A stretch of DNA of 61,042 bases from Actinomycetes bacterium (GTDB taxonomy: Bacteria > Actinomycetota > Aquicultoria > UBA3085 > Oleimmundimicrobiaceae): contig JAUWKI010000002.1 of assembly GCA_030614255.1 (NCBI GenBank), positions 68,449-129,490 of the forward strand, read 5' to 3'. Positions 25,836 through 35,577 of this stretch are shown here, piece by piece (position 1 is the first letter of the stretch; every line of letters begins with the position of its first letter). Below the pieces are notes generated by a model. The model saw only the letters and a list, made by a program, of their open reading frames with translations. It was not told the DNA's origin and did not search any database. Both the position numbers and the translations under genes were made by a program.

Positions 25836-27743
25836 CTACCTCAGCACCCTATCACTTCCGACTCTTCGGGTTATTTTTTGCGAGTCAAAATATTCAAGTA
25901 GGGGCAAAGCATACTTCCGAGTTACCCCCAAAAGATCCTTAAATTCCGCGGGACCCATCTTCTCGTTTTCCTTAAGAAAATTAATTAATTTATCTTTGGC
26001 TCTACTAATAGCATCATTATAGTAGAAGATATCGTGTTTTATTCTCACAACATCACCTTCCGAAGTCAATATTCTCAAGTACTCTCTCAGTTCATCCACG
26101 GGGATGCCAAGATTATTTTCTAACTCATTTAGAGTAAGAGGAGCAAATTCACCTTCTTTTAATTTAGACAATATCTTCTTGAGCTTGCCCTCCTGGCCCT
26201 TACTTAATTCGGTCTTTACTTCAAAGTGACGAATCGTGTCCCCTTCCAAAATTACCGACTTGGAAGCGACTAATTCTCCAATTAAAGTATCGGCTTGTTT
26301 GGAGGAAAGATGAGACATAACTTGGGCCCTTACTACATCTTTTTTCGCCCCGGGGCTCAATGGATTTTCAACATGATATTCCCTTAGATAATTAAGTATT
26401 ACCTCCTTTAGTTCCTCGTACCCCTCTTTAAAAATATAAAGGGCACTATCCCCCGCCCCTATTGATAATATTTCACCCTTCTCTAAAAGCGATTCCAGTA
26501 TCATATCCAACTCGTTGCTCAAAAGCTCATAGTGCATGATAATATCATCTTTAGCCAAGGGCACCTTTGAAAATTCTTTAAAGATGAGTCTCGCTATATC
26601 TTCAGATTTACCTTCCTCTAAAATTTTCAATCTGGAAATCACATTGGCCCTAAAACGTTTATGTCTGTTGGGGTGACCGTCTATAATCCTTCCTCCACCT
26701 ATGGTATGAACAGGGGAATATTGCCGGACTACATACCTGTCTTCATACTTTGGAACTATTGGAGCTTCCAACTGAAGTTGAACAAAGTCACTTTCTCCGG
26801 GACACAGCTCATTTCTGTTGAGAAGAATCACCCTGCCCATAACTTCGTGTGTGGCGTGATACACCCTAACTCTTGTCCCGTTTTTAAGAGGCTTTGGCAC
26901 ATCAGATAAGAGATGGAACCTGCTATCAAATATGTATGTTGGGCTAAGGTAGTCGGGGGGAAGTATCGTGTCGCCTCTCTCTATGTCTTCCCGATTCACT
27001 CCGGCAAGATTAATAGCCACGCGTTGACCCGCATGAACTGTTTCAACCGATTCATCGTGCACCTGTAGATTTCTAACTCTCGCATTAAGCCCATCCGGCA
27101 AAATTACCACTTGATCTTCCATAGACATCTTCCCGGACCAAAGAGTGCCCGTAACCACGGTACCAACTCCCTTTAAAGAAAAAACCCTATCTATGGGTAA
27201 TCTATAGGAAGAATTCAAGTCTTTCTCAGTCACCTCTCTGGCAACCTTATCAATCTCTTCCGTTAAGTGTTTTATGCCTGTACCTTTAATGGCAGAAACA
27301 GGTATTATCGGGGAATCCTCAAAATGAGTTCCTCTTAGGGTCTCCTTGATATCTTCTACTGCCAACCTAAGCCAATCATCATCTACTAAATCAGTTTTTG
27401 TTAATGCCACCACGGCCCTCTTTACACCCAAAAGATTAGCAATAGCAAAATGTTCCCTTGTTTGTGGCATCACCCCATCGTCGGCAGCTACAACCAGGAG
27501 AACGAGATCCATCCCGGTTGCTCCAGCAAGCATATTCTTCACAAATCGTTCGTGACCAGGAACATCAACTATCCCAGCGATATCTCCGCTGGGTAATTTG
27601 AACTGGGCAAAACCGAGGTCTATAGAAATTCCTCTCTTTTTCTCCTCAATCAAACGGTCTGTGTCTGCTCCTGTTAAAGCTTTTATGAGAGTAGTTTTCC
27701 CGTGATCGATGTGGCCCGCTGTTCCAATAATTACATGTTTCAA
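25836..27743 (-). CDS. selB: selenocysteine-specific elongation factor SelB
   Basis: A 635-residue translation factor that carries Sec-tRNA to UGA codons next to a SECIS hairpin. G-domain motifs are GHIDHGKTTL (about 7-16), DVPGHERFVKNML and TKTD. Translation-factor beta domains follow, and about 365-635 are the winged-helix repeats that bind SECIS RNA. It follows selA by 32 bases. The client visible in this window is fdhA. Confidence 0.95.
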   Translation of the reverse strand: MKHVIIGTAGHIDHGKTTLIKALTGADTDRLIEEKKRGISIDLGFAQFKLPSGDIAGIVDVPGHERFVKNMLAGATGMDLVLLVVAADDGVMPQTREHFAIANLLGVKRAVVALTKTDLVDDDWLRLAVEDIKETLRGTHFEDSPIIPVSAIKGTGIKHLTEEIDKVAREVTEKDLNSSYRLPIDRVFSLKGVGTVVTGTLWSGKMSMEDQVVILPDGLNARVRNLQVHDESVETVHAGQRVAINLAGVNREDIERGDTILPPDYLSPTYIFDSRFHLLSDVPKPLKNGTRVRVYHATHEVMGRVILLNRNELCPGESDFVQLQLEAPIVPKYEDRYVVRQYSPVHTIGGGRIIDGHPNRHKRFRANVISRLKILEEGKSEDIARLIFKEFSKVPLAKDDIIMHYELLSNELDMILESLLEKGEILSIGAGDSALYIFKEGYEELKEVILNYLREYHVENPLSPGAKKDVVRAQVMSHLSSKQADTLIGELVASKSVILEGDTIRHFEVKTELSKGQEGKLKKILSKLKEGEFAPLTLNELENNLGIPVDELREYLRILTSEGDVVRIKHDIFYYNDAISRAKDKLINFLKENEKMGPAEFKDLLGVTRKYALPLLEYFDSQKITRRVGSDRVLR

Positions 27744-27775
27744 AAAACCACCTCAAAGACAATAATTTAAGAATC

Positions 27776-29185
27776 CTAACTTATCGTCGCCAAAACTCCA
27801 GCAATTTCACCTATTTCCTCAGGTTGGATGGTTCGTACATCTAAAAGAACCTTATCCTCGCGAACCCTGCCCAGAATTGGTGGGTCGGACTTTCTAAGTT
27901 TGCTTTCCAGTTTAGACGCAGACAAATTTTTTGTGGATAGCGCAACGATTGCCGTTGGAAGTTCCTCGAGAGGCAAAGCCCCACCACCGACCATCGAGAC
28001 ATCCTCGATAACTTCTATTGAATACTTCGTGCCAACTTTTTCTTTGAGTTTCTTCGCAAGCTTTTCCGCCTTCTTTTTCAATTTGGGAAGCGGGGCTAGA
28101 ATCATGCTAAGGGTGGGTATTTCTTCAATTGCCTTGGCAGGGTCAAGATATAATCTTAAAGTCTCTTCCAGTCCCGCAAGCGTTAGTTTGTCAACACGTA
28201 GCGCCCTTGCCAATGGATGTTTTTTCATCACAGCAATTAATTTTTCCTTACCGATGATTACTCCGGCCTGGGGTGCACCTAAGAGCTTGTCCCCACTAAA
28301 TGTCACTACATCAACGCCGGTCTTAACGGATTCACACACCGTCGGTTCGTGAGAGAGACCATACTTTGACAAATCAACGAGGACACCGCTACCTAAATCT
28401 TCCATGACGGGCAATTTATGCTTTTTACCCAAAGCCACCAAATCTTGAAGTGGAACTTCAGCAGAAAAACCCACAACCCTAAAATTACTGGTGTGGGCCT
28501 TTAAGAGAAGAGCCGTCTCTTCCCCTATTGCCTTCTGATAATCCTCAAGATATGTTTTATTGGTCGTGCCAACTTCTTTTAAGATTGCCCCGCTTTGGCA
28601 CATAACATCAGGTATCCTAAAAGACCCACCAATTTCCACAAGTTGCCCTCTGGAAATAATCACCTCTTTGCCCTCAGCAATTGCGCTTAGAGCTAAAAGA
28701 ACCGCTCCCGCGTTGTTGTTAACAATCATGGCCGCCTCAGCACCAGTCAAAGAGCGGAGTAAATCCTCCACGTGGGAATGCCTGCTTCCTCTTACTCCTT
28801 CATCCAGATTAAATTCAAGATTTGAATAGTTGCTCGCCACACTAAGTATGGCATCAACGGCCAGCGGAGCAAGGATTGAGCGACCGAGATTCGTGTGTAT
28901 AACTACTCCCGTCGCATTTATCACCCTTCTCAAGCTTGGAGACATGACTTCTTTAACCAGTTCATGGATGAGAGGCACCAGATCGTCTGGCTCCAGCGAT
29001 ATGCTCCTCAATTCATCTTCTTTCTTGGTCGCAATAATCGTCCTTCTAAGCTCATTAATTACCGTGCGGGTTGCATTTACCATCACGGTGCGAGGATAAT
29101 TTAAGATTAAATCCTTCATGGCAGGAAGCTCTAAAATTTCATCAATGGGGGAAAGCTGTCGCAGATATTTTTCCTTCTCCATCAC
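27776..29185 (-). CDS. selA: L-seryl-tRNA(Sec) selenium transferase SelA
   Basis: A 469-residue PLP enzyme converting Ser-tRNA(Sec) to Sec-tRNA(Sec) with selenophosphate. Motifs are RVINATGVVIHTNLGRS, HSHVEDLLRSLTGAEAA and the PLP lysine in FSGDKLLGAPQAG. Full length for the family. First gene of the selA-selB-tRNA-Sec unit; selD, which makes selenophosphate, is not in the window. Confidence 0.95.
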   Translation of the reverse strand: MMEKEKYLRQLSPIDEILELPAMKDLILNYPRTVMVNATRTVINELRRTIIATKKEDELRSISLEPDDLVPLIHELVKEVMSPSLRRVINATGVVIHTNLGRSILAPLAVDAILSVASNYSNLEFNLDEGVRGSRHSHVEDLLRSLTGAEAAMIVNNNAGAVLLALSAIAEGKEVIISRGQLVEIGGSFRIPDVMCQSGAILKEVGTTNKTYLEDYQKAIGEETALLLKAHTSNFRVVGFSAEVPLQDLVALGKKHKLPVMEDLGSGVLVDLSKYGLSHEPTVCESVKTGVDVVTFSGDKLLGAPQAGVIIGKEKLIAVMKKHPLARALRVDKLTLAGLEETLRLYLDPAKAIEEIPTLSMILAPLPKLKKKAEKLAKKLKEKVGTKYSIEVIEDVSMVGGGALPLEELPTAIVALSTKNLSASKLESKLRKSDPPILGRVREDKVLLDVRTIQPEEIGEIAGVLATIS

Positions 29186-29340
29186 CTTGTTCCTCCTTCA
29201 GTTCCTCTAACAATAAAGACATGCTCTACTTCTTCACCCAAAAACATTTTCCTGCTAATCACCTCAAGGAAATGGTAAAATAAATAATACCATAAGTCGA
29301 CCCTTGTTGCATAAAAACGAATTTGAGGTAAATTCACGGA

Positions 29341-30546
29341 ATGGGAAAGCGATTAGAAAATCTAGAAAACCGCCGCAAAAAGAGAAAAAAGGGGGTCTTA
29401 ATTGCACTTTCGATATTTGTTCTTTTCTTCGGCGCCATCTTCATTTACTTTCAAAGCGGTTTAAAAATCTTCACACCCGAATCGGAAGAAATCACCAAAA
29501 AAACAGACGAAATGGACACCTCGGACAGAGAAAATCCCTCTCCTAATAACCCCATTAAACCCATTCCAGAAGAAGAGGTCTCCGTCACCGGCCCCAAAGA
29601 GCTCACCATAATTGCCGTAGGAGACATACTTTTAGACAGGCAAGTGGGCGCTATGATTAAAGAACACGGTATAGACGAGCCCTTTTTAGATGTAGCGGAT
29701 ATATTATCCAGCGCGGATATAACTGTGGCCAATCTTGAGTGTCCTCTTTCAACGAGAGGCACAAAGGCCGATAAAGAATACACCTTCCGAGGAGACCCTG
29801 AATCAGCACTGGGTCTAAAAAACGCCGGTATCGATATCCTGTCATTAGCAAATAACCATTCCCTGGATTTCGGAACCGAAGCCTTGAAGGACACGATAAG
29901 TACCCTTAGCGAGCAAGGAATTCGTTTCTCAGGCGCTGGAATAAACTCATCAGAAGCGTTCTTGCCCGCAACAATGGAAATAGATGAGAAAAAGATTTCC
30001 TTTCTAGCTTTCTCATACATAATCCCCAACGGGTTTTTTCCTTCTTCGACACAAGCAGGCATCGCATATGCAAGAGCCCCTTTTGAGCTCGTAACTCAAG
30101 GCATCAAGGGAGCAAAAGAAAACTCAGATTTTGTTATCGCCTCCTTTCATTGGGGGATAGAATATGAAGACTATCCAATACGGTCGCAGATAGAACTGGC
30201 ACATTTAGCCATAGATGCCGGCGCTGACCTCGTAGTCGCTCATCATCCTCACGTAATTCAGGGAATAGAAATTTACAAAAATAGACTCATTGCCTATAGT
30301 CTCGGAGATTTTGTATTTGATCACTATAGCCGCAAAACAGGTGAAGCTTTTATTTTGGAATGTAAAATCAACGAGAAAAAAACTTTAGAAGCAAAAGCTA
30401 TTCCCGTTTATCTAACTTCAAATGGAAAACCTCAGCTGGTCGTGGATGATGAAGCCACCACCATTCTCGAAAGACTTAAAAAAATTTCCAAAAATTTTGG
30501 CACAGACATGACGATTGAAAAGAATGAAGCTATCATCGAAATCTAA
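29341..30546 (+). CDS. CapA-family (PGA_cap) metallophosphatase-like membrane protein
   Basis: A 401-residue protein with a basic N-terminus and one membrane anchor (about 18-40), then a CapA fold (about 85-370). Motifs are VGDILLDRQVG, ANLECPLSTRG, SLANNHSLDFG, ASFHWGIEYEDYP and AHHPHVIQGIEIY, which supply the His/Asp/Asn residues of the calcineurin-like metal site. Relatives include poly-gamma-glutamate synthesis protein CapA, but no cap genes adjoin, so the substrate (surface polymer or other) is unknown. Active outside the membrane. Confidence 0.85.
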   Translation: MGKRLENLENRRKKRKKGVLIALSIFVLFFGAIFIYFQSGLKIFTPESEEITKKTDEMDTSDRENPSPNNPIKPIPEEEVSVTGPKELTIIAVGDILLDRQVGAMIKEHGIDEPFLDVADILSSADITVANLECPLSTRGTKADKEYTFRGDPESALGLKNAGIDILSLANNHSLDFGTEALKDTISTLSEQGIRFSGAGINSSEAFLPATMEIDEKKISFLAFSYIIPNGFFPSSTQAGIAYARAPFELVTQGIKGAKENSDFVIASFHWGIEYEDYPIRSQIELAHLAIDAGADLVVAHHPHVIQGIEIYKNRLIAYSLGDFVFDHYSRKTGEAFILECKINEKKTLEAKAIPVYLTSNGKPQLVVDDEATTILERLKKISKNFGTDMTIEKNEAIIEI

Positions 30547-30603
30547 AATGGTTGAGCAAGCCAGGACTTGGAGTGGTAAAATTTAACCAAGGAGGTGAAT
30601 TTC

Positions 30604-30837
30604 ATGGTTAGCGCATATATTTTAATCACTGGTGAAGCTGGTGAAGCTGGTGACATTGTCAAGCAGGCAAAAAAAGTCGAGGGAGTAAATTTTGTACACG
30701 CCGTAACCGGACCCTACGACGCAATCGCTTTCGTTGAAGCGCCCGATTTCAATGCCTTAGGTAATCTGGTGGTGGCAAAAATCCAAAAAATCAAAGGAGT
30801 AATCCGCACTCTTACCTGCATATTAGTCGAGCTGTAG
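30604..30837 (+). CDS. stand-alone Lrp/AsnC ligand-binding (RAM) domain protein
   Basis: A 77-residue protein that is only the effector-binding domain of Lrp/AsnC regulators, without a helix-turn-helix. The pattern is AYILITGEAGEAGDIVKQAKK...GPYDAIAFVEAPDFNALGNLV. The ATG at 30604 is preferred over a GTG at 30595 because GGAGGTGA (30591-30598) then has correct spacing. Such proteins bind small amino-acid-like ligands and may pair with full-length regulators. Confidence 0.82.
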   Translation: MVSAYILITGEAGEAGDIVKQAKKVEGVNFVHAVTGPYDAIAFVEAPDFNALGNLVVAKIQKIKGVIRTLTCILVEL

Positions 30838-31227
30838 TCAGCTTCCCATCTTATCTTTTTTAACCAAGACGGCAATCAATACAATTAACAAAACTGCTAC
30901 GACATCGACTATAAAATCTTTGAAACTACAGTCACGCGTTGGAACAAAAGACTGATGTAGCTCGTCAAAGACAGCATAAATAACACTTGTGCTGATGGCC
31001 CAAAAAGGAGCTTTTACTAAGGTTGTTTTATGTTCACCAAATGCCCTTAAAAACAAGGCTCCAAGTACAGCATATGCAAAAAAATGAAAAACGTAATCGG
31101 GCAGAAAAGAAGGCATCTCCGAAGCCGATAAAGAGGAGGAGCGATAGATTAGTACCATCCATAAAACAGGAGGAAGCCAGACCAATAAAGATTGAGTTTT
31201 TGTTCGCTGAGGGGATCCGTTAGCCAA
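30838..31227 (-). CDS. VanZ-like membrane protein
   Basis: A 129-residue protein with four membrane helices and the VanZ-family pattern [21 protein letters not shown], then [41 protein letters not shown]. The TTG start overlaps the stop of the truncated PEP carboxylase. Function is not established; VanZ itself gives low-level teicoplanin resistance. Confidence 0.85.
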   Translation of the reverse strand: MANGSPQRTKTQSLLVWLPPVLWMVLIYRSSSLSASEMPSFLPDYVFHFFAYAVLGALFLRAFGEHKTTLVKAPFWAISTSVIYAVFDELHQSFVPTRDCSFKDFIVDVVAVLLIVLIAVLVKKDKMGS

Positions 31228-31576
31228 GACTCCCCCTCATCTTAGCTAATCTCAAAATCCATTCGTTTACTAGACTAAATTCGAGACCTTCATCGCTAAC
31301 TATCGGCTCGCCTTCAATCCCGCTGGGTATCCGAGGAGTTACAAAAGCATCTTTCCCTGGCACAATCCCTTTTGTCAAAAGACCCATAACTATTTGAGAA
31401 GTCTGCTGGTAAGGAGTTAATTTTCCTTCAAAGTCGACCATTGCTTCCTTAAGCCCCAGACCATCAGGCGCAGAAGTAAGGGAAAATATGGCCTCTTTGG
31501 GCTCCTCTTGTATGGATACATAGGTTGAAGCATCAGGATGTTGCGTCATCATGGAAGTTGGTATCTTGCTCTTCAT
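31220..31576 (-). pseudogene. truncated archaeal-type phosphoenolpyruvate carboxylase (N-terminal fragment)
   Basis: A 118-residue reading frame that matches only the N-terminus of archaeal-type PEP carboxylase (PpcA, normally about 500 residues): [45 protein letters not shown]. After that the family match fades and the frame ends at TAA, running into the VanZ-like gene. No remaining PpcA sequence is seen in other frames nearby. Loss of the catalytic part indicates a remnant, unless the short protein has a new role. Confidence 0.75.
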
Positions 31577-32002
31577 TGATTTCCCTCTTCTCGAATATTA
31601 CAAAAATAAATGTACCTCATTTTCTCACTATTTGACAATTTTAAGAGCACGCCTCTCAACACGTATCATCCACAAAAAACAGGCTCAGGATAGCCTTCGC
31701 ATCGTCATCACACCCCACGGGGAATCACCTAAAGAGAATCAGCACATCCTCTTTCTTTGAGTAATGACTTCTGCCAAATTTCTTGGGACCCCAAAACTTA
31801 TAGGAGAAGTTCATCCCCTCATAGCTCTTTGGTCTCAACAAACTTTAATCTGCCATCCTGAGCTTAATATATTATTCGCTACAACCTCATTTTAACCTTC
31901 CTTATTTTCTTAGCCGAAAAGTCAACTTTTCATTATATTTTGACTCTTCTTAAATAAAGTATTATATTCTGCATTAGAAACTAACCCGAAGGATGGTATG
32001 CG
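31577..32002. other. 426-bp intergenic region
   Basis: Between the PpcA remnant and the zinc-finger/Hfq gene. Apart from the promoter at 31940-31968 I see no gene, RNA or repeat family here; the left part may be decayed sequence. Confidence 0.4.
31940..31968 (+). promoter_or_regulatory. promoter of the zinc-finger/Hfq gene
   Basis: TTGACT (31940-31945), a 17-base spacer, and TATATT (31963-31968). Transcription would begin near 31975, and GAAGGA (31988-31993) precedes the ATG at 32003. Confidence 0.7.
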
Positions 32003-32593
32003 ATGAAAGAAGGTAAATGCCAAATCTGCGGCAAGAATACAGAGAAACTTTGGGTTTTAAATACAGCGATGTATGATAATTTGGAATTAGCAAAACAACG
32101 CATAAGAGCCGATATTTGCGAAAAATGCGCTGCGGACATAGGTGAGGTGGTGAATCGTTTGAAAAAATTTAGTCAAGAATCTAATTCAACCCGAATGCAA
32201 AAAGCTTTCAACGAAGCAATAACCAAAAAGAATGTATCTGAACCCCCTCAAAAGAAAACAGGGGCTCCCCAAGCAACAAAGGATGAGAAGAAGATTGAGC
32301 ATAAAGCGGAGGAAAGATCAGAGATAAGACCTCAGAGAAGTAAAGGGTTCGCCCAAAATGAATTTCTCAGAAGAATTCATCACAGCCAAGAAGAAATTGA
32401 AATCTTGGGTATGGGAAATGAGGTTTGGAGGGGAACTCTTAACGCATACGACGACTATTCCTTAGTTTTAAAGACCAAACGCGGCAATGAGCTAATTTTT
32501 AAACACGCTATCAAGTCCGTAAAGCTGGCAAAAGAAGGGGCCTTTAATGCTCCTGTACGTTCAGTTTCAAAAATAAGCCCTGCTAAATCTTAA
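32003..32593 (+). CDS. zinc-finger protein with C-terminal Hfq-like Sm domain
   Basis: A 196-residue protein with two parts. Residues 5-45 have a CxxC...CxxC zinc site (C6, C9, C39, C42). A charged, probably disordered linker follows. Residues about 117-176 closely follow the Hfq pattern: Q-N-E-F-L at the start (Hfq QDPFL), VWRGTLNAYDDYSLVLK (Sm1) and FKHAIKSV (Sm2, Hfq YKHAISTV). The Hfq RNA-pocket residues Gln8, Asp40, Phe42 (Tyr here), Lys56 and His57 all have counterparts. It may be an RNA chaperone with an added zinc module. It has its own promoter and stands alone. Confidence 0.75.
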   Translation: MKEGKCQICGKNTEKLWVLNTAMYDNLELAKQRIRADICEKCAADIGEVVNRLKKFSQESNSTRMQKAFNEAITKKNVSEPPQKKTGAPQATKDEKKIEHKAEERSEIRPQRSKGFAQNEFLRRIHHSQEEIEILGMGNEVWRGTLNAYDDYSLVLKTKRGNELIFKHAIKSVKLAKEGAFNAPVRSVSKISPAKS

Positions 32594-33089
32594 CTATCTT
32601 ACCTGAGATTTTATCGCAACACTCTTCGGTAGATTGGTTAATATCGAGGAAACCAACGGAATTTTGTGTGGTAAAAATTTTGTCCATGGCGCTTCCGGGG
32701 TTAAATAACAAAACACCATCGATATCCCGGTTGAAAGGCTCATGGCTGTGACCAAAGACGACACAGTCGACATTCTCAAACTCTTCTCTTACACGCTCAG
32801 GCAAACCAGCCGCGGGGCCTCGGCCATGTATCAAGCCAATTTTGCATTTACCCACTTTAACAACGGTCTTTTCCGGTAACACCCGCTTAGTCTCTGGAAA
32901 ATCCATATTACCTCTAACCGCAATCGTCCGAGTTACCCGTCGCAAAACCTTAAGAGCCCGTAAATCCACCATATCTCCCGCATGAAAAATCATATCAACA
33001 TCCTTAAAATGACAGCGAGAAATTTCTTCTAAGAGATTGAGTTCTTCGTCCGTTTTAACATGAGTATCGGAGATTACACCAACTCTCAT
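32583..33089 (-). CDS. YfcE/MJ0936-type metallophosphodiesterase
   Basis: A 168-residue calcineurin-like phosphodiesterase. Metal-binding motifs are GVISDTHV, IFHAGDMVD, VRGNMDFP, GLIHGRG and VFGHSHEPF, all present. It overlaps lon by 4 bases and its stop overlaps the convergent Hfq-like gene by 11 bases. The natural substrate of the family is not settled. Confidence 0.9.
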   Translation of the reverse strand: MRVGVISDTHVKTDEELNLLEEISRCHFKDVDMIFHAGDMVDLRALKVLRRVTRTIAVRGNMDFPETKRVLPEKTVVKVGKCKIGLIHGRGPAAGLPERVREEFENVDCVVFGHSHEPFNRDIDGVLLFNPGSAMDKIFTTQNSVGFLDINQSTEECCDKISGKIVKI

Positions 33090-35479
33090 TTTTTGTCCTT
33101 ATTGATTGATTTTTTGGATTTAAGGGATCCCGTCAATGCCGCCTCAAACACTTCAATCACATTTTCAACAAATATAAATTTTAATTCTTTTCGAACCTGC
33201 TCTGGAACTATCTCCAGATCTTTCTTATTCTCTTTTGGGATAATTATCTTCTTCAAACCGGCTCTGTGAGCAGCAAGCATCTTCTCTTTAATACCTCCAA
33301 CCGGCAAGACATGTCCACGCAGAGTAATTTCGCCGGTCATACCAACATCCTTTTTCACAGGAATCTTTGTTAATAGTGATACGAGAGAGGTTGCTATAGT
33401 AACTCCGGCCGAAGGACCATCTTTCGGTATTGCCCCAGCTGGAACATGAATATGGATATCGTATTTATCGTAAAAATCGACAGGAACTCCAAATTCTTTT
33501 GCTTTCGAACGAGTATAACTCAAAGCCGCTTGGGCAGATTCCTGCATAATCTCACCAAGATGACCCGTAAGAGTCAGTTTTCCATTCCCTTTCATAATGG
33601 TGGACTCAATAGATATTATATCCCCACCTGCCTCTGTCCAAGCCAGCCCTGTGGCCACTCCAATCTCATCTTCTTCTTCGGCTAGACCATAACGAAATTG
33701 AGACGGGCCCAAAAACTCAGATAGATTGTCGGAGGTTGCTTTAAAAGACCTCTTCTCTCCCCCCACAATCTTCCTCGCTATCTGTCGACAGATAGCGGCT
33801 GCTTTCCGCTCAAGGTTTCTTACCCCTGCTTCTCGCGTATACTCTTGTATCGTTTTTCTTATGGCCTCTTCTGTAATAGTTAAATCCTTTTCCTTGAGCC
33901 CATGGGCCTCATACTGTCTGGGCATTAGGAACTGCTGAGCAATCTTCAACTTTTCTTCTTCCGTATAACCTGGAAAATGAATGACTTCCATCCGGTCTTT
34001 GAGAGCCGGTGGTACGGTATCCAGAATATTTGCGGTGGTTATAAACATAACATCAGAAAGATCGAATGGGACCTCGAGGTAATGGTCACTAAAGGAATCA
34101 TTTTGCTCCGGGTCGAGAACCTCAAGAAGCGCAGCGGTCGGGTCGCCCCTAAAATCGGCTCCAACTTTGTCAATCTCATCTATCATAAAAACTGGGTTGT
34201 TCGTCCCCACCTGTTTGATATTCTGGATTATTCTTCCCGGTAAAGCTCCCACATAGGTACGCCTGTGCCCCCTAATCTCGGCCTCATCGCGTACCCCGCC
34301 CAGAGATATCCTAATAAACTTTCGTCCAAGAGCTCTTGCAATTGACTTACCAATTGAAGTTTTACCTGTGCCCGGAGGCCCGACAAAACAGAGTATGGCC
34401 TCCTTCATCTTGTTTTTGGCCAGCTTACGAACGGCAAGATGCTCAAGCACCCGCTCTTTTACCTTCTCTAAACCGTAGTGGTCCTCATTGAGAATCTTAT
34501 CCGCTTTTTCAATGTTCAATTTTTCCTTGGACTTCTTGTCCCAGGGTAAATCGATTAACCAATCGAGATACGTTCTAACCACAGATGCCTCTGCGGCAGC
34601 CGGGGGCATCTTTTCAAGCCTTTCGACCTCCTTAAGGGCTTTCTTCTCCACTTCTTCAGGCATCTTCGTATCAGCTAATTTTTCTCTCAATTCCTGGACT
34701 TCAGCTATACGCTCATCAGCCACCCCTAGCTCTTTTTGAATCGCTCTCAACTGCTCTCTTAAAAAATACTCTTTTTGAGTCTTAGTCATCTGCTCTTTCA
34801 CTCTATTTTGAATCTTGCTTCCAAGCTCCAAAATCTCAAGCTCTTTAGCCAAAAAAGCAGATACTCTCCGCAGGCGCTCCTTGGGACAGACGGCCTCTAA
34901 TATCTCTTGCTTGCCCTTGGTTTTTAAATTCAAATGAAAGGCCACAAAATCAGCGAGTCTACCTGGCTCATCAATATTTAAAGATGCTACTAAGACCTCC
35001 GGGGGGATTGGCTTTCCCAATCTGGCACATTCTTCAAATTGAGAGAGAAGATTTCTCATTAAAGCTTCGGCCTCAATATCTTTTTCGGTTGATTCTCCAA
35101 CAACCTCAATCTTGACTTTAAAATAAGGGTCGGTTTGAATGAAATCTTTTATCTTTATGCGAACTTTGCCTTCTACAAGAGCTTTCGCGGTGCCATCCGG
35201 AAGCTTCAATTCCTGCATAATAACAGCAACTGAACCCACATGGTAAAGGTCGCCGGGAAGCGGGTCCTGCACTTCGACATCTTTTTGCACGGCGAGGGCC
35301 ACCAGATGGTTTTCGCGCATGGCCGCCTCCAACGCATTTATGGAGTGTTCTCTTCCCACAAAAAGGGGAACTACAAGATTTGGGAAGATAATTAAGTCCC
35401 TCAACGGTATTAACGGCAATTCATTGGGAATTTCTAGACTATCCCTGGGATTATCTTTGTAATCTTTTGCAACCATCAA
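33086..35479 (-). CDS. lon: ATP-dependent protease Lon
   Basis: A 797-residue LonA protease. The N-terminal substrate-binding domain ([22 protein letters not shown]) is followed by a coiled coil, the AAA+ domain with Walker [10 protein letters not shown] and [10 protein letters not shown], and the proteolytic domain with Ser in [12 protein letters not shown] and Lys in [11 protein letters not shown]. Cytoplasmic; degrades misfolded and regulatory proteins, including antitoxins in many bacteria. Confidence 0.97.
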   Translation of the reverse strand: MMVAKDYKDNPRDSLEIPNELPLIPLRDLIIFPNLVVPLFVGREHSINALEAAMRENHLVALAVQKDVEVQDPLPGDLYHVGSVAVIMQELKLPDGTAKALVEGKVRIKIKDFIQTDPYFKVKIEVVGESTEKDIEAEALMRNLLSQFEECARLGKPIPPEVLVASLNIDEPGRLADFVAFHLNLKTKGKQEILEAVCPKERLRRVSAFLAKELEILELGSKIQNRVKEQMTKTQKEYFLREQLRAIQKELGVADERIAEVQELREKLADTKMPEEVEKKALKEVERLEKMPPAAAEASVVRTYLDWLIDLPWDKKSKEKLNIEKADKILNEDHYGLEKVKERVLEHLAVRKLAKNKMKEAILCFVGPPGTGKTSIGKSIARALGRKFIRISLGGVRDEAEIRGHRRTYVGALPGRIIQNIKQVGTNNPVFMIDEIDKVGADFRGDPTAALLEVLDPEQNDSFSDHYLEVPFDLSDVMFITTANILDTVPPALKDRMEVIHFPGYTEEEKLKIAQQFLMPRQYEAHGLKEKDLTITEEAIRKTIQEYTREAGVRNLERKAAAICRQIARKIVGGEKRSFKATSDNLSEFLGPSQFRYGLAEEEDEIGVATGLAWTEAGGDIISIESTIMKGNGKLTLTGHLGEIMQESAQAALSYTRSKAKEFGVPVDFYDKYDIHIHVPAGAIPKDGPSAGVTIATSLVSLLTKIPVKKDVGMTGEITLRGHVLPVGGIKEKMLAAHRAGLKKIIIPKENKKDLEIVPEQVRKELKFIFVENVIEVFEAALTGSLKSKKSINKDKK

Positions 35480-35577
35480 AGTCGTCCTTCCTATTTATCA
35501 ATTTTTTTTCTATATTGTTATTGTAAACACTTCTCCAGATTACATAACATTCCTTCTCTTAATTTAACGAGAGGAAC

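Noticed and set aside
29451-30062. Long minus-strand frame of about 200 codons
   Set aside because: It is antisense to the well-supported CapA-like gene, has no family motifs and follows from the codon use of the sense gene.
31220-31230. Possible selenocysteine read-through at the end of the PpcA fragment
   Set aside because: The stop codon is TAA, not TGA, and the sequence after it is the VanZ-like frame, with no PEP carboxylase residues.
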